Part shown: positions 50,133 through 63,973 of the stretch, piece after piece | How positions within the stretch are numbered: the stretch's first letter is position 1 | Layout of the letters: every line of letters starts with the position of its first letter | Source of the DNA: Marthasterias glacialis | Lineage: Eukaryota > Echinodermata > Asteroidea > Forcipulatida > Asteriidae | DNA length: 64,000 nt | Assembly: GCA_911728455.2 (NCBI GenBank) | Contig: OU452224.1 | Location: forward strand, 6,452,501 to 6,516,500 | Direction of reading: 5' to 3' | Position numbers and translations under genes: made by a program | Notes under the pieces: generated by a model | Seen by the model: the letters and a program-made list of their open reading frames with translations, nothing else | Told to the model about the DNA's origin: nothing | Database searches by the model: none

Positions 50133-53100
50133 TTATTTCGACTCCGGCGTGCCCTCGTCTTCCAGCATCTGATCGATTTCTCGCTCCCATTCCTCGTTGC
50201 CGACGGTGTCCTCCTCCTCGACAACTTCGTATTCCTGAGTGAGGGGAACAAGATAACTAAACTAAGTACAGCTTTTCAACAAGAAATGGCAAGAACAGTC
50301 AAGTTACTAGACCTGATTGCTTCGTTATTGAAAGGGCAAGGGCACCAAGGCATTTTCTTCTTGATAAAGGCATTCATGAGGAAATTGTAGATTTCTATTG
50401 GAACATTTCAAGGGGCACCAAGGCAATGACCAGGGGCAACAGAGGCCTCTGTTAAGTATCAGGCTTGAAATACTCAGGAAAAAAGACCTGTTACTAGTGA
50501 ACTTGTTGGTACAACCACATGTGTAAATCTGTTGGCTCTGAAAAGAGCCGTTGTGGTCTTGGCGGTTCAAACGGTATATCTTCTGATCTTCAAGAAATGA
50601 CTCAGTGCAATCAAACCAAGGGGAAATAGCCTGGCCCCTTTTTGGTTTACCGAGCACCAGCATTCACGATTGGTATTGGATTCTGGGAAGAAGACTGAGA
50701 TAAGGGTAGCATGATAACGGGCTGTGGAACTTTCTTTTACACTTCTTGTCCAACTGGTGGTGGGCAAACGACGGGCGGACATCAGTGCGAGTTTTACGTC
50801 ACTGAAACTAATTCCGAAGAATCCATGTAAGACAGGATGAGGTTAGACCTTGTGCTGGGCAACCTCTTTAGGCCTGTGCCGGGTAACTAGGGTAAAGGGT
50901 ACTCAAACCAAACTGTTTGAACACGGTCAAATTTGACTGGTTCAATTACCCAAATTGTTCTCCACAAATCCAACGTTGCATTTGACACAACGATTAACCC
51001 GGCCACGACGTTCAGAATTGATAAAATGTTTTCTTTTACAAATACTTTGAAAGAATGACCAAATTTCAGATCTTAAAATGGAATCTTAACCCCTCCCAGA
51101 AAAAATTTACCATAAAATACAAATGAAAAATCTCCGCTTACTTGTAGTTCTTGTTGCAGCTCTTTCTCCCATTCAGGCACGTCCTCTTCAACTAAAAAAG
51201 AATAATAAATAAAATAAAAATAAAAACTTCAACCCACAATGCGAAACATTACAGCCAATGAAACAAAACGTGACATTCTTGCAAAACCAGACAAGAAAAA
51301 TGCAAGCACAAAACATTCTTTACCTTGTAAAGAATGTCTGAATACAAAAAGACCAAAAAAAAAAAAAACAGCATGGTGATGAGATTTGACAACTCTTTCA
51401 AACTCTGCCAACAACCCATACTCAACTCCCTGCCAAGTTCCGTCTGATTTTGCAAGAACGTGTCACAGATAAGCAGAAAAGCATTTCGGAATAAACATAA
51501 AAGGTTAAAATGAAGAAGAAAATAAAAGGGGAGTGATCAGGGAGTAGACTTGTCCAAACATTCCGGGCACTTTAATTTCCGCATGCCACTTTCTGTGTCC
51601 ATGCAGCTCAGATTATACCGTACCAGGCATCGGCTCAGTGGGTGCCAATGGCCCCCTGTGTATGCGGGACAGATTAATGGAACAGAAGTACTGGATCAGG
51701 AGTACAACGAGTCTGGGTACCTGACCTGGATGGGAGCAATTGGAGGCAGTGGTGTCAACTTGGGGCCTCTTCCAAACCTCGGCTTTGGCTCCCGTCTCTG
51801 GACTCCGTTTGTTGTTGGAAACACCGTTCAGAATGTACACTGCTCCAAAATTGATGACGGAACCCAAGCCGGAGCCCAAGCCAGAGCCCAAGCCAGAGCC
51901 CAAGCCAGAGCCCAAGCCAGAGCCCAAACCAGAGCCCAAGCCGGAGCCCAAGCCAGAGCCCAAGCCGGAGCCCAAGCCAGAGCCCAAGCCAGAGCCCAAG
52001 CCAGAGCCCAAGCCAGAGCCCAAGCCGGAGCCCAAGCCGGAGCCCAAGCCAGAGCCCAAGCCAGAGCCCAAGCCAGAGCCCAAGCCGGAGCCCAAGCCGG
52101 AGCCCAAGCCGGGGCCCAAGCCGGGGCCCAAGCCGGAGCCCAAGCCGGAGCCCAAGCTGGAGCCCAAGCCAGAGCCCAAGCCAGAGCCCAAGCCGGAGCC
52201 CAAGCCGGAGCCCAAGCCGGAGCCCAAGCCGGAGCCCAAGTCAGAGCCCAAGCCGGAGCCCAAGCCGAAGCCCAAGCCGAAGCCCAAGCCGGAGCACAAG
52301 CCGGAGCACAAGCCAGAGCCCAAGCCGGAGCCCAAGCCGGAGCCCAAGCCGAAGCCCAAGCCGAAGCCCAAGCTGGAGCACAAGCCGGAGCACAAGCCAG
52401 AGCCCAAGCCGGAGCACAAGCCGGAGCACAAGCCGGAGCCCAAGCCGGAGCACAAGCCGGAGCCCAAGCCGGAGCACAAGCCAGAGCACAAGCCAGAGCA
52501 CAAGCCGAGGTTTGGAAAAGGCCGATATGTCAAAAGTTTTGTTTTGCTGGAGTGGCGGACTCAAACTTCTTAAAACAATCAGGGGGTACAATGCGAAGCT
52601 ATGTACCACAGCCCAATTTCACAGAGCTGCTTCAGCAGAAAATATTGCTTAAAAATGTTTTGCTGAGCAAAATAAAACAGGATACCAGTCACAGATTGTA
52701 CTTGTGGCATGGTATTTTTGGCAGGTGACCTTATTCTGGTAAGCATAATTTTGTTGTGCTTAGCTAAAATTAAGCAGCTCTATGAAATTGAAAAAGTGAC
52801 GAGGGCTTCCTGCTGTGAAGCATGCAAACATGTATGCACAAAACTACAGCATTTCAGGCCAAAACATTTCAAGGGAAGTTTCCCACCATGACCATCTTCA
52901 TCCCATGTATAACTCTGATCATTTATATTTTCAAGCAACATTTGGTGGTTTGGGCTACCCGCCGAAACCACCTTTGCCTTTTTCGAGATTTTTATTCATT
53001 TTGTATTATTTTACTGTCCGACCAAATCTTATTGCTCTAACACATGAAAACTTGTGAGCGTCAGATCTCAGGGACTACAATCTTAAAAACCACATGATGT

Positions 53101-56100
53101 CACCATCGCATCACTGTTACCTGTTTTATAGAAGTGTTTAAATTTGTGGCTAGCCAATTTCTCACTGTGGACGTCTGAAAACAACGGCGAGTTCGTATAG
53201 CGCCCTCTTGTGAGAGCTACGCTGCCCATAACGGAGAGGACTCTATACAAACTCTGAAAACAGACTCTGAAAACAACGGTGAGTTTGTATAGCACCCTCT
53301 TGTGAGAGCTACGCTGCCCATAACAGAGAGGCCTCTATACAAACTGACTGAACAGATTTTTCACTAGAGCTAGCGCTAATGGCAAAATTTATTTTCCCGC
53401 GACAGCCACAAATCCTCGCTTAACTTGAAAATACTTTAAGGTTTCAGCTCTTGACAGGACCTTGAGATATTATTTCACATTGGGACAATATTGTTACAGT
53501 TTTATACACAATATTTGGACAGTGTGATGACCTATAACATACATGTAGAACATAAGTCACCTTGACATCCTACATTTCTCAATCGTTTTTTTTTTTCTTT
53601 TTTTTTTTCCCTGAAACCCTCTGAATGAAGCTTTATGACAATTGCCCCACAACTACTCAAGGTTTACATTCGCTCCCTTAATCACATCGATAACTTCCGA
53701 GAGGCTGCTATTAGCTTACCATTACCGGTACTTTCCTCCTCCTTGGTTCCCATGCCAAGCTGCTTGAACCCTTTCTGGATCTCTGCCTGGTCGATCTCCG
53801 AGACGAAGGCGTCACTGGCGAACTCAGCCCCAGGCGGGCTGGAGGGTACATCGTCATCATTGGAGGAGGTCGGCAACGAAGGTTCAACTGATATACCTAC
53901 TGGTTTGGATTTATCTGATGGCAGAGATTTATATATGTGTAATGGGATGAAAAAATGCAGGCCCCCAAATTTGGTCAACTCCTAGTTTACCTGTGTCCAG
54001 CTCGGACTAGGGCGAGTCTAGGAGCGGGTGGTTGACTGTGGTGTGTGGTGATTGGTGGGTGATTGGCGGCAGCTTATGCAACCAATCACGGCCCATTGAG
54101 GAATGGTCCGGAAGTCAGTGACCATGCCCATCAAACAGGCACAAGTGTGGCTGGTGCACTCTATGCCAATAAATATGTGTAGTTTATTTGACCGACCTTT
54201 TTTTAAACAAGCTTAGGGGCGGGGGGGGGGGGGGGTGACACGTGGAAAACAAGTGCTTTGACCAACTAGGCCAGGATTCGAACCTGCACTTTAAAGACTC
54301 AACCATCAGGTATTTCATGCAGCAAGCCAAACAAACCCAGCCCAAACCAACTCTACAAACATGCAGGGATAAACACAACACATTGTTCATATTCATTGCT
54401 ATGTAGTCAACTTGAATTGAAAACTGATATCATGTCAGACTGAAAAAAACAAAAAACAATTTCATTAGTAAGGTTTGCGGTAACACCATTTAACAATCTG
54501 TCACATGGTTGTGATGATTGCGATATATACGCCAGTACTTTCCAAGCCAATAAACGGACGACATGTGTTTTGTATATTTGTGTGGAATTCAAAGCCAGAA
54601 ACAAAGGTCGCCCAGTCATTTTGTTTTGGAGCGTGCACAGAGCATGCACTCACCATGATAAGCTTCGATTCGACCACACACAGATGGAGTCGAAAATTTT
54701 GTTGATTTTTGCCCATTGTATGGGGGTTATTGTGTAATCCCCGATTCCGGACCTTTGTCCTTTTGATCCAAGAAGAGGATTGCAAGGTATCAGGAGGCTG
54801 CCACCGTTGTGTATTCAATGTATTTCGGCTCATTGGAGGTAAGACAGAGTGAACCGGGAATCCAGCCTTGATTCCGGATTTAAGATCAATCCTCGGCCGT
54901 AGCTCATGGCCGAGGTTTTGCAATTCAAGGTACGCGAAAAATGACATTTTCTCAATAGAGAAATCTTGAATGCCGGTGCTATAAAGAGAATCTTTGTTCT
55001 CTTGGCTTTGTCAAGTCAAGGTTTCTTACTCTAAAAGACAAATTGTTCTGGCAATTCCGAGAAAATAATTTCTGTCAGGCTGGATGGGAAAAAAAATGGA
55101 AGATTCCCTGCGGGGGACTGGTTAACAACTCCATGTTTTATTCAGAGCATACTGATCGAAACGCCGAGTTGTTATACCACCGATTCTTTTCAGAACCATC
55201 AAAGCTATATGGTGTTACCGCAACCCTTACTAGATTGTAGACCCACCATGAAAAGTTTCAAATCCTACTTAAAATTTCAAATAATATATCGTTCTCTTGG
55301 GATCACATATTGATTACGACATTACCTTTCATACTCTCCGATGGTGAGTCGTCCGTCTTGTTACTTGAAGTCGAACCAGTATCGCTTGAATTGCCTTTTT
55401 GTAAATTAAACCAAATTTAAAGAGTTTAAAATATTGAGGACTGGTATAAGGAGTTGTATAATGACCCTTCCCAAGTGGGGATATCAAGTGCCGTTATCAG
55501 ACATTTTCATTTGGAAAGGGCGGGGGGGGGGGGGCAAGTAGGGAGCAAAGACCTAATTTTGGGGGGGCTATTTAATGTATTGAACCATTCATTCGTGCAC
55601 TTTTTCGATCTCATTTGGGGGGGGGGCAAGGGTTCTGAGCGGGGGGGGGGGGGGGGGGCACTCTAGTTGCGCCACTGGGGAAATCAGGACAGCCAAGATG
55701 TCACTTGTGAATGTGGTATTGAACCACAAACCATGTTAAAGCTGCCCTCAACTGCAGCTGTGCACAGCTGAAGGCCTCGCAACTTTTAATGATAATGCTC
55801 AACAATGCGTTCGGTTTTCTCCGAACCGTGTTTAGCTCGTGTTCGGCGACAGTAAGAAGAATGCGTGATGATCGCAAAGAATAAACAAGGATAAACAAAA
55901 GTCAATAAGTTGTTTTCTTTATCACTGTACCTGAAGAGGCGGCTAGTGACGTCAACTGTGACGACTGTTTGATCAGAGAAACTCGATAGAAGTAATTCCT
56001 CCAGAAATTCTCTTCAATAATTCTGCAGTGAGATTACGGAGGGTCATGGATTACTACGGGTTATGGTTTACATGTAGTTCAATCAAAATGTACATGACAG

Positions 56101-59100
56101 ATACGAACCTCTTTTTTGACAATGTCACAAATAATGAAAACGAGAACTTGTTGACAAGAAGAGTGCGTTTTCCAGGCCATTTCCTGTCAGGCACGATACT
56201 TCTGTTCATTGAGAAATACTAGATTTTATATCATACTTAGCACATAAAATCAAGAATTTATCATGTCACATCAGTCTGATGGGAATGTCATGAACTTACG
56301 CTTTCGGCACGAGGTCAAATCTCATCTTTTTCAGGTTTTCATCTTCTTGAAGCGTTGCCAGGGCAACAGGAAACATACTCGCAAAATCAAACTGGAACTG
56401 CACCCCGGCAGGAGGATTTCTTAAAAAATTCCTCTTGTCCTAACAATGGATAAAACACACAGAAAAGGAACAATCTAGTAAGGTTACAAGGTAACATCAA
56501 AATAATCTTTTTATGAGTTGTGATGGTTCAGCAACAACTCGACCTTAAAACAAGCGTGAAAGAACTATATATTTTATGACCAATTTACATCAATTGCAAA
56601 TTGGTCAAATTGGTCAAAATGTGTGCCACCTGATACAATTTTCCCATATTTGTGTCACCTGATACAATTTTCCCATACATGTGTGTCACCTGATACAATT
56701 TTCCCATATTTGTGTCACCTGATACAATTTTCCCATATTTGTGTCACCTGATACAATTTTCCCATATTTGTGTCACCTGATACAATTTTCCCATATTTGT
56801 GTGTCACCTGATACAATTTTCCCATATTTGTGTCACCTGATACAACTTTCCCATACATGTGTGTCACCTGATACAATTTTCCCATACATGTGTGTCACCT
56901 GATACAATTTTCCCATACATGTGTGCCACCTGTTACAATTTTCCCATATTTGTGTGTCACCTGATACAATTTTCCCATATTTGTGTGTCACCTGACACAA
57001 TTTTCCCATATTTGTGTGTCACCTGATACAATTTTCCCATATTTGTGTGTCACCTGATACAATTTTCCCATACATGTGACCACCTGCACTGTATGCAAAA
57101 AGAACACTTCAGTGGCAAAATTTAAATGTGAATACTGTTTCTTCTTGGGACTGTAGATTGTCTCTTGTGAAATGGACGATAGCGAGTGGTTAGGGTCATC
57201 GTCTATACCTGAGACAATGCCATGATCTGCTCTTTCATCTGGTCCTCTTCATTGTAACCGACCCAGGGTGGTACCGCTGCCTCTGCCCTCTTGGAATGCT
57301 TCTCTTTGACAAACTTGTCTTGCTCCTTCTTGAAGTCACCAACGATGGTCTGGAGACGAATAAAAAGTAAATATAAAAATTGTTGGGGTGTTGTGGCCGA
57401 GTGGTCTAGTGCGGTGATTTCAAGTTCTGTAGTTTACAGAATGTTGGTTCCAATCCTGGCCTGGTCGGTCGGGACACTTGTGTCCTTGAGCAAGGCACTT
57501 GATCATAATTGCTTCTCTCTACCCAGGAGTCAAAAAGGGTACCGGCGAGAGCTGGACTGGCATCGTGACCAGGGGGAGTGGAAATATTCTCAGTTGTTTA
57601 ATGCCCAGGAAACCGGACAGACACTGTCCTGATAAGCTGTATTGGCTTTGGACAGACTTTTTAAACAGAAAAGAGTACACACACCATCAGTACAAATAGT
57701 CTTTTAACCTATCAAAAACCTTCAGTATCTAACTGCGTGTTTTGTATGGTTCTGTTGTACCGAGTACTACACTACGAAACTAACTATGATTTACATGTCC
57801 GTCATACCACCATAACCAGAGTCAGGTCAGGCCTTGCGCTTAAGCTTTTTGTAAAGTAGCCCAAGGGGCTAGTAAACTGTGTATTTTAGTAGCCCACAAG
57901 GAAAGTTGAGAAGTGGTGTTTACTAGCCCATAGCAGTTTTTACTTGACAATGTATGCCGGGCTAGTGCTAAGCGTGAGCCCTGGTAGGTAGCGTGTCGTG
58001 GCTGAGCAGTCTAACGCACCGAATTCAAGTCCTGGTGGCTGAGTCATCACAATGTGGGTTCGAACCTTGGTCCTGTCACCTGTGTCCTTGAGCAAGACGT
58101 TTAACTATATAATTGATCCTTGGCATTTGTATTCTAACTTAGGGAATCTGCCGAGCAAGTAGAAGTAGAAGTCCAGCAGTTTGGGCGTTGATGGAGTTGG
58201 ATTTTCTTAGAGTGAGGTTGGATCACAGTAAAACACTCCAGGTGGTTTGGAAATTTAAAAACGAAAACTTCTTTAGTCTCACACGAATGAAATCTAGCAA
58301 TACATACAAACATTCCATCATAGTGTTTATCTAGTGGGATGTGTTTATGGATTTTTTTTTCTGAATTTGGACTCCCCTCAAATTTTGACACCCTGTTTAC
58401 AGATCATTGTTTTACTGACTGTTGTTCTGCATACCACTCTTTTAATCACATACATACCTTTTCTTCCACTGTTTTCTGAATAATTGTGGCTGTTTTGGCA
58501 GCAGTCTCTGTCACCTTTTTGGTCCCTTCTTTTGCAAAGTTGTACAAGTAACCTGTTTTAATAAAAACCTGAGTAATAAAAAATAGCACGGAAAATGGCA
58601 AAATATTGAACACCATCTGTCGTGCTTGTGTGGGTGAAACGAAGCCTTACATGGCGATGCATGCTATGTGCATGCTCAGCAGACCAATGTCCGGTCGAAA
58701 TACTGAAATATCAATCAAGTTTACACAGTATCTAGTGGCGAAAGAATAGGGTCCAGCTAGTTTGGAGGCCGGTCATCTCGCCCCCAAACACTCTCGCCCC
58801 CAACAAACTCGCCCCCAACAATCTCGCCCCCAAACAATCTCGCCCCCAGCCTTTGACAATCTCGCCCTCTGACAATCTCGCCCCCAAACAAAGTCGCCCC
58901 CTGACAATCTGAAGAAAAAATTGGAAAAGTCGACTTTTTAACCATGATGAAGTTAATAAAGTGTTCACTTAAAAGTCGATTTCGAAAATAAAGGAAAATG
59001 CGTAAACTAAAAAACAAAGAATATGTGAATGATCTCCCTCGTAGTAAGGAATGGTACATGTTGTTGTTAAGATGTTCTGTGATTTCTTATTGAAAATTGT

Positions 59101-60284
59101 CTCTCACTCTTGAATAAAAATAATTTTTTAATGCACTCAGGGGCATTTCGTGGAGACAAAATCAAACTGTCAGTCATTGAACGTGTCACCTGACAAGCTG
59201 GGGTGCACATTGAAAAATGCCACTTTGATTTGATTCACTGATTACCGAAATCGATCGATCGCAAACTATAGTCCGCCGCCGTGGAAGAGATCAATGGGAC
59301 GGTGGTTATTAGTTGCAGAGCATTTCACCCTTTTTTCTTGTGATTTTTCAATACCCTTCTCAAACTTCGTTCAGTGGATGATTATAAGCCGATACTTTTC
59401 TGACAAAATCTCATACAAGTTTTTGACAGCATTGCGACAACATCTCCCATCAATTAATTTCTAAGTTTTACACCGTAAGTCATCAGAACTTCCAGTCATC
59501 ATCAGGGGGCGACTTTGTTTGGGGGCGAGATTGTCAGGGGGCGAGATTGTCAAAGGCTGGGGGCGAGATTGTTTGGGGGCGAGATTGTTGGGGGCGAGAG
59601 TGTTGGGGGCGAGAGTGTTTGGGGGCGAGATGACCAGCATCCGCTAGTTTCAATCAGTCTTCAATATCAATTAATAATGATCATGTAACCTGTACATTTT
59701 GCTTTAGAGCTAAAAACTTAAAACTATATTCCGTCATTATATAACGTCGGCTTGTCATGCAGGCATCAAAGACTAGGGTGTTATTATAATATAAATATAA
59801 GATCTGCTGGTGAAATATCGTTTCATGTCATTTTTTTGTTGCCAGTAAAATATCCACTGGCCTCTGGCGGCACTGCTTTAAAAATAAAAGTATTAATTAT
59901 GACTACTGAGTAATGATGGACAATTGACATGTAAATGATGAGGCATAACCTGATCATTAGCAGATCAGTGGTGGTGATGATGTAATTGTAAATATTGTTT
60001 ACAATATTTTGACAAACTTTGAACTTACTTCCCCATTCTTTTGCTGAACTAAGAGCTGCTTCTGCTGTGATTTGAACCTCTGGCTTTATCGAAGGTGTTC
60101 CGCTGTCAGATTCATCTGTCGTTTCTGTACCGGAACTCGACGGGATACCTTCTTCTAATTCCTTCACTTTTTCTTCGTCAGCTGCCCCTGCGCCACTTTT
60201 GTTCTCATCAACAATTTTTTCAGATTCTTCGGGTGTTTTCTCCTCCGGTTTACCCCCTCCCCACCAACTGCTCAACATCTCCAT
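50133..60284 (-). CDS. SYAP1: Synapse-associated protein 1 (BSD-domain protein), complete, 9 exons
   Basis: Exons in reading order: 60284-60029, 58552-58458, 57349-57209, 56439-56300, 56022-55931, 55394-55326, 53914-53720, 51191-51142, 50234-50133. Every junction is GT-AG and phases sum to 380 codons (379 residues plus TAA). Human SYAP1 is about 350. It starts [11 protein letters not shown], followed by an acidic stretch, then [31 protein letters not shown] and AAVPPWVGY. The BSD domain (about residues 165-230) includes [19 protein letters not shown] and ends [15 protein letters not shown]. After a Ser-rich linker come [24 protein letters not shown] and [11 protein letters not shown]. Known role: cytoplasmic adaptor promoting mTORC2-dependent AKT1 phosphorylation; the fly homologue is the synaptic protein Sap47. 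Compared with the human protein as I recall it, about eight residues are missing between exons 2 and 3. The introns carry many repeats. Confidence 0.95.
50325..50450 (+). repeat. Dispersed 'GGGGCACCAAGGC' repeat, copy in SYAP1 intron 8
   Basis: Contains AAGGGGCACCAAGGCAATGA and CAGGGGCAACAGAGGCC, preceded by a shorter GGGCACCAAGGCATTTTC. Confidence 0.75.
50534..50549 (-). other. Perfect histone-type 3' stem-loop motif
   Basis: On the minus strand this reads GGCTCTTTTCAGAGCC: a six-pair stem with TTTC loop, preceded by CCACAAC and followed by AAC, as in histone mRNAs. It lies in SYAP1 intron 8, in the transcribed sense. The DNA before it does not encode a histone. Confidence 0.75.
51860..52506. 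repeat. 12-bp minisatellite, ~54 units, in SYAP1 intron 7
   Basis: Unit GAGCCCAAGCCG, with common variants GAGCCCAAGCCA, GAGCACAAGCCG and GAAGCCCAAGCC. The plus strand is almost free of T. Because 12 is a multiple of 3, several frames stay open: Pro-Lys-Pro-Glu and Gln-Ala repeats on the plus strand, Gly-Leu-Gly-Ser and Leu-Arg repeats on the minus. A 22-bp inverted pair flanks the region (51764-51785 and 52502-52523, one mismatch). Its place within an intron argues against a protein-coding role. Confidence 0.93.
52610..52790. mobile_element. MITE 'AATTTCATAGAGCTGCTTAAGC' family, copy 3
   Basis: Left end AGCCCAATTTCACAGAGCTG, right end TTAAGCAGCTCTATGAAATT. The interior has CAGGATACCAGTCACAGATT and GGCATGGTATTTTTGGCAGG. 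It begins about 100 bp after the minisatellite. Confidence 0.88.
53175..53344. repeat. Two tandem copies of a ~90-bp unit
   Basis: GAAAACAACGGCGAGTTCGT and GAAAACAACGGTGAGTTTGT start the copies. Both contain CCCTCTTGTGAGAGCTACGC and end in CTCTATACAAACT. Confidence 0.9.
54220..54232. repeat. Poly-G run
   Basis: A G tract of about 13 bases in SYAP1 intron 6, near a reversed fragment of a tRNA-like SINE (AGGATTCGAACCTGCACT at 54273). Confidence 0.75.
54464..55235. mobile_element. 772-bp TIR element containing a histone-type stem-loop
   Basis: Ends ATTAGTAAGGTTTGCGGTAA and TTACCGCAACCCTTACTAGA, about 26 bp inverted, the same ends as 19247-19427. Near the right end CATACTGATCGAAAC is followed by a stem-loop (GATTCTTTTCAGAACC, 55182-55197, one mispair). 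The outer flank CCACCATGAAAAGTTTCAAA also matches the 19.4-kb copies. It lies in SYAP1 intron 6. Confidence 0.8.
55515..55665. repeat. Cluster of long G runs in SYAP1 intron 5
   Basis: Four G tracts, one interrupted run being about 20 long, lie within 150 bp, followed by TAGTTGCGCCACTGG, which looks like a transposon end. G-quadruplex formation is possible, on the non-transcribed strand for SYAP1. Confidence 0.7.
56621..57078. repeat. ~30-bp minisatellite, 15 units, in SYAP1 intron 3
   Basis: The core CACCTGATACAATTTTCCCA is nearly constant; unit length varies from 29 to 32 through TTTGTG, TTTGTGTG or ACATGTGTG spacers. Confidence 0.95.
57385..57660 (+). mobile_element. tRNA-derived SINE in SYAP1 intron 2
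   Basis: A box TGGCCGAGTGGTCTAG, B box GGTTCCAATCC, then CTTGTGTCCTTGAGCAAG. The head resembles a Leu or Ser tRNA, but the body is that of a SINE. Confidence 0.85.
57825..57983. mobile_element. TIR repeat with 'CTAGCCC' ends, copy 2
   Basis: Contains AGCCCAAGGGGCTAGTAAAC and GTTTACTAGCCCATAGCAG; ends in GCTAAGCGTGAGCCCTG. Reverse orientation to 12557-12938, without the extra middle. Confidence 0.75.
57990..58140 (+). mobile_element. Truncated tRNA-derived SINE
   Basis: TGTCGTGGCTGAGCAGTCTA (A-box region), GTGGGTTCGAACCTTGG (B box), CTTGAGCAAGACGTTTAACT, then it stops. Confidence 0.75.
58764..59642. mobile_element. 879-bp foldback element, TU-like, with 8-bp target duplication
   Basis: Arms 58764-58904 and 59502-59642 (141 bp each) are nearly exact inverses, built of tandem 11-16 bp units such as TCGCCCCCAAACAATC. 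The perfect duplication GCTAGTTT flanks it (58756-58763 and 59643-59650). The roughly 600-bp centre has no recognisable gene. Sea urchin TU elements, as I recall, share long inverted arms of short tandem repeats and 8-bp duplications. It lies in SYAP1 intron 1. Confidence 0.93.
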
Positions 60285-60816
60285 AACACCAACTGCCTGT
60301 TGTGAGCATACACTTTAATCTGGAATAAATGTTGTGCTGAAAATCATTCAGGAAATATACAAAATAATTCTAAATTCTGACAATCGTCACGTCGTCTATT
60401 TATCCCTGTTTCATGATTTGGTGGTTTGATGTTGTTCTACTGAAGGTCAGAGGTGAACTTTGTTGATGATTATGACTAAAGGAATGCTTCCGGTGGGGTT
60501 TTCCGGATATTTCGGGTCTATTCGTTTATCTTCGGAAAAAGAAGAAAAAATATTTGAAATCATGCGCATTAAAATCTTTAAGAAGTTTTTAAACTCTTAA
60601 GTTATGGCAATATTTGCTTTTAAATAACACAAAAAAAATATGTTTTCGAGATTTTCCTGGATAAAGTTCAACGAACCTTATGACCCCTTTGAAAACCTCG
60701 CTCCTTTCAGTTGACTCACGGTTCACGTGATATGAACAGGGGATCGAGGAACATCAATACATCGTCTATGCTGTGTTCCCTATGGCTACGAGGTTAAAGA
60801 TGCATTGTGGGACAGT

Positions 60817-60839
<23 letters not shown>
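60285..60839. promoter_or_regulatory. Shared spacer between divergent SYAP1 and RPS4 starts
   Basis: The two start codons are 555 bp apart and face away from each other. Near RPS4 lie TCACGTGA (about 60724) and GATGCATTGTGGGA (about 60799), which resembles a half-site for ZNF143-type factors. A pyrimidine start tract (60817-60823) marks the RPS4 cap site. No clear TATA box is seen for SYAP1. Shared control is inferred from spacing. Confidence 0.6.

Positions 60840-63973
<3,134 letters not shown>

Larger units (their letters stand above)
57794..58247 (+). mobile_element. Dispersed ~220-bp repeat, copy split by two insertions
   Basis: Left part GTCATACCACCATAACCAGA and right part (CAGTTTGGGCGTTGATGGAG, then GTTGGATTTTCTTAGAGTGA and TAAAACACTCC) match successive parts of 21602-21822. 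Between them lie a TIR repeat (57825-57983) and a SINE piece (57990-58140). Confidence 0.7.

Noticed and set aside
51550-52728. Long open frames (up to 392 codons) across the 12-bp repeat
   Set aside because: The repeat period is a multiple of three, so several frames stay open at once. The DNA lies in a SYAP1 intron and the unique flank matches no family I know.
56621-57078. CRISPR array
   Set aside because: Units of about 30 bp repeat directly without variable spacers, in an animal intron; it is a minisatellite.
57385-57460. tRNA-Leu or tRNA-Ser gene
   Set aside because: It has A and B boxes, but continues into a SINE body, and no sound cloverleaf could be drawn.
59823-60028. Extension of the first SYAP1 exon beyond 60029
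   Set aside because: The frame stays open, but a good donor at 60029 and a phase-matched next exon show this is intron.
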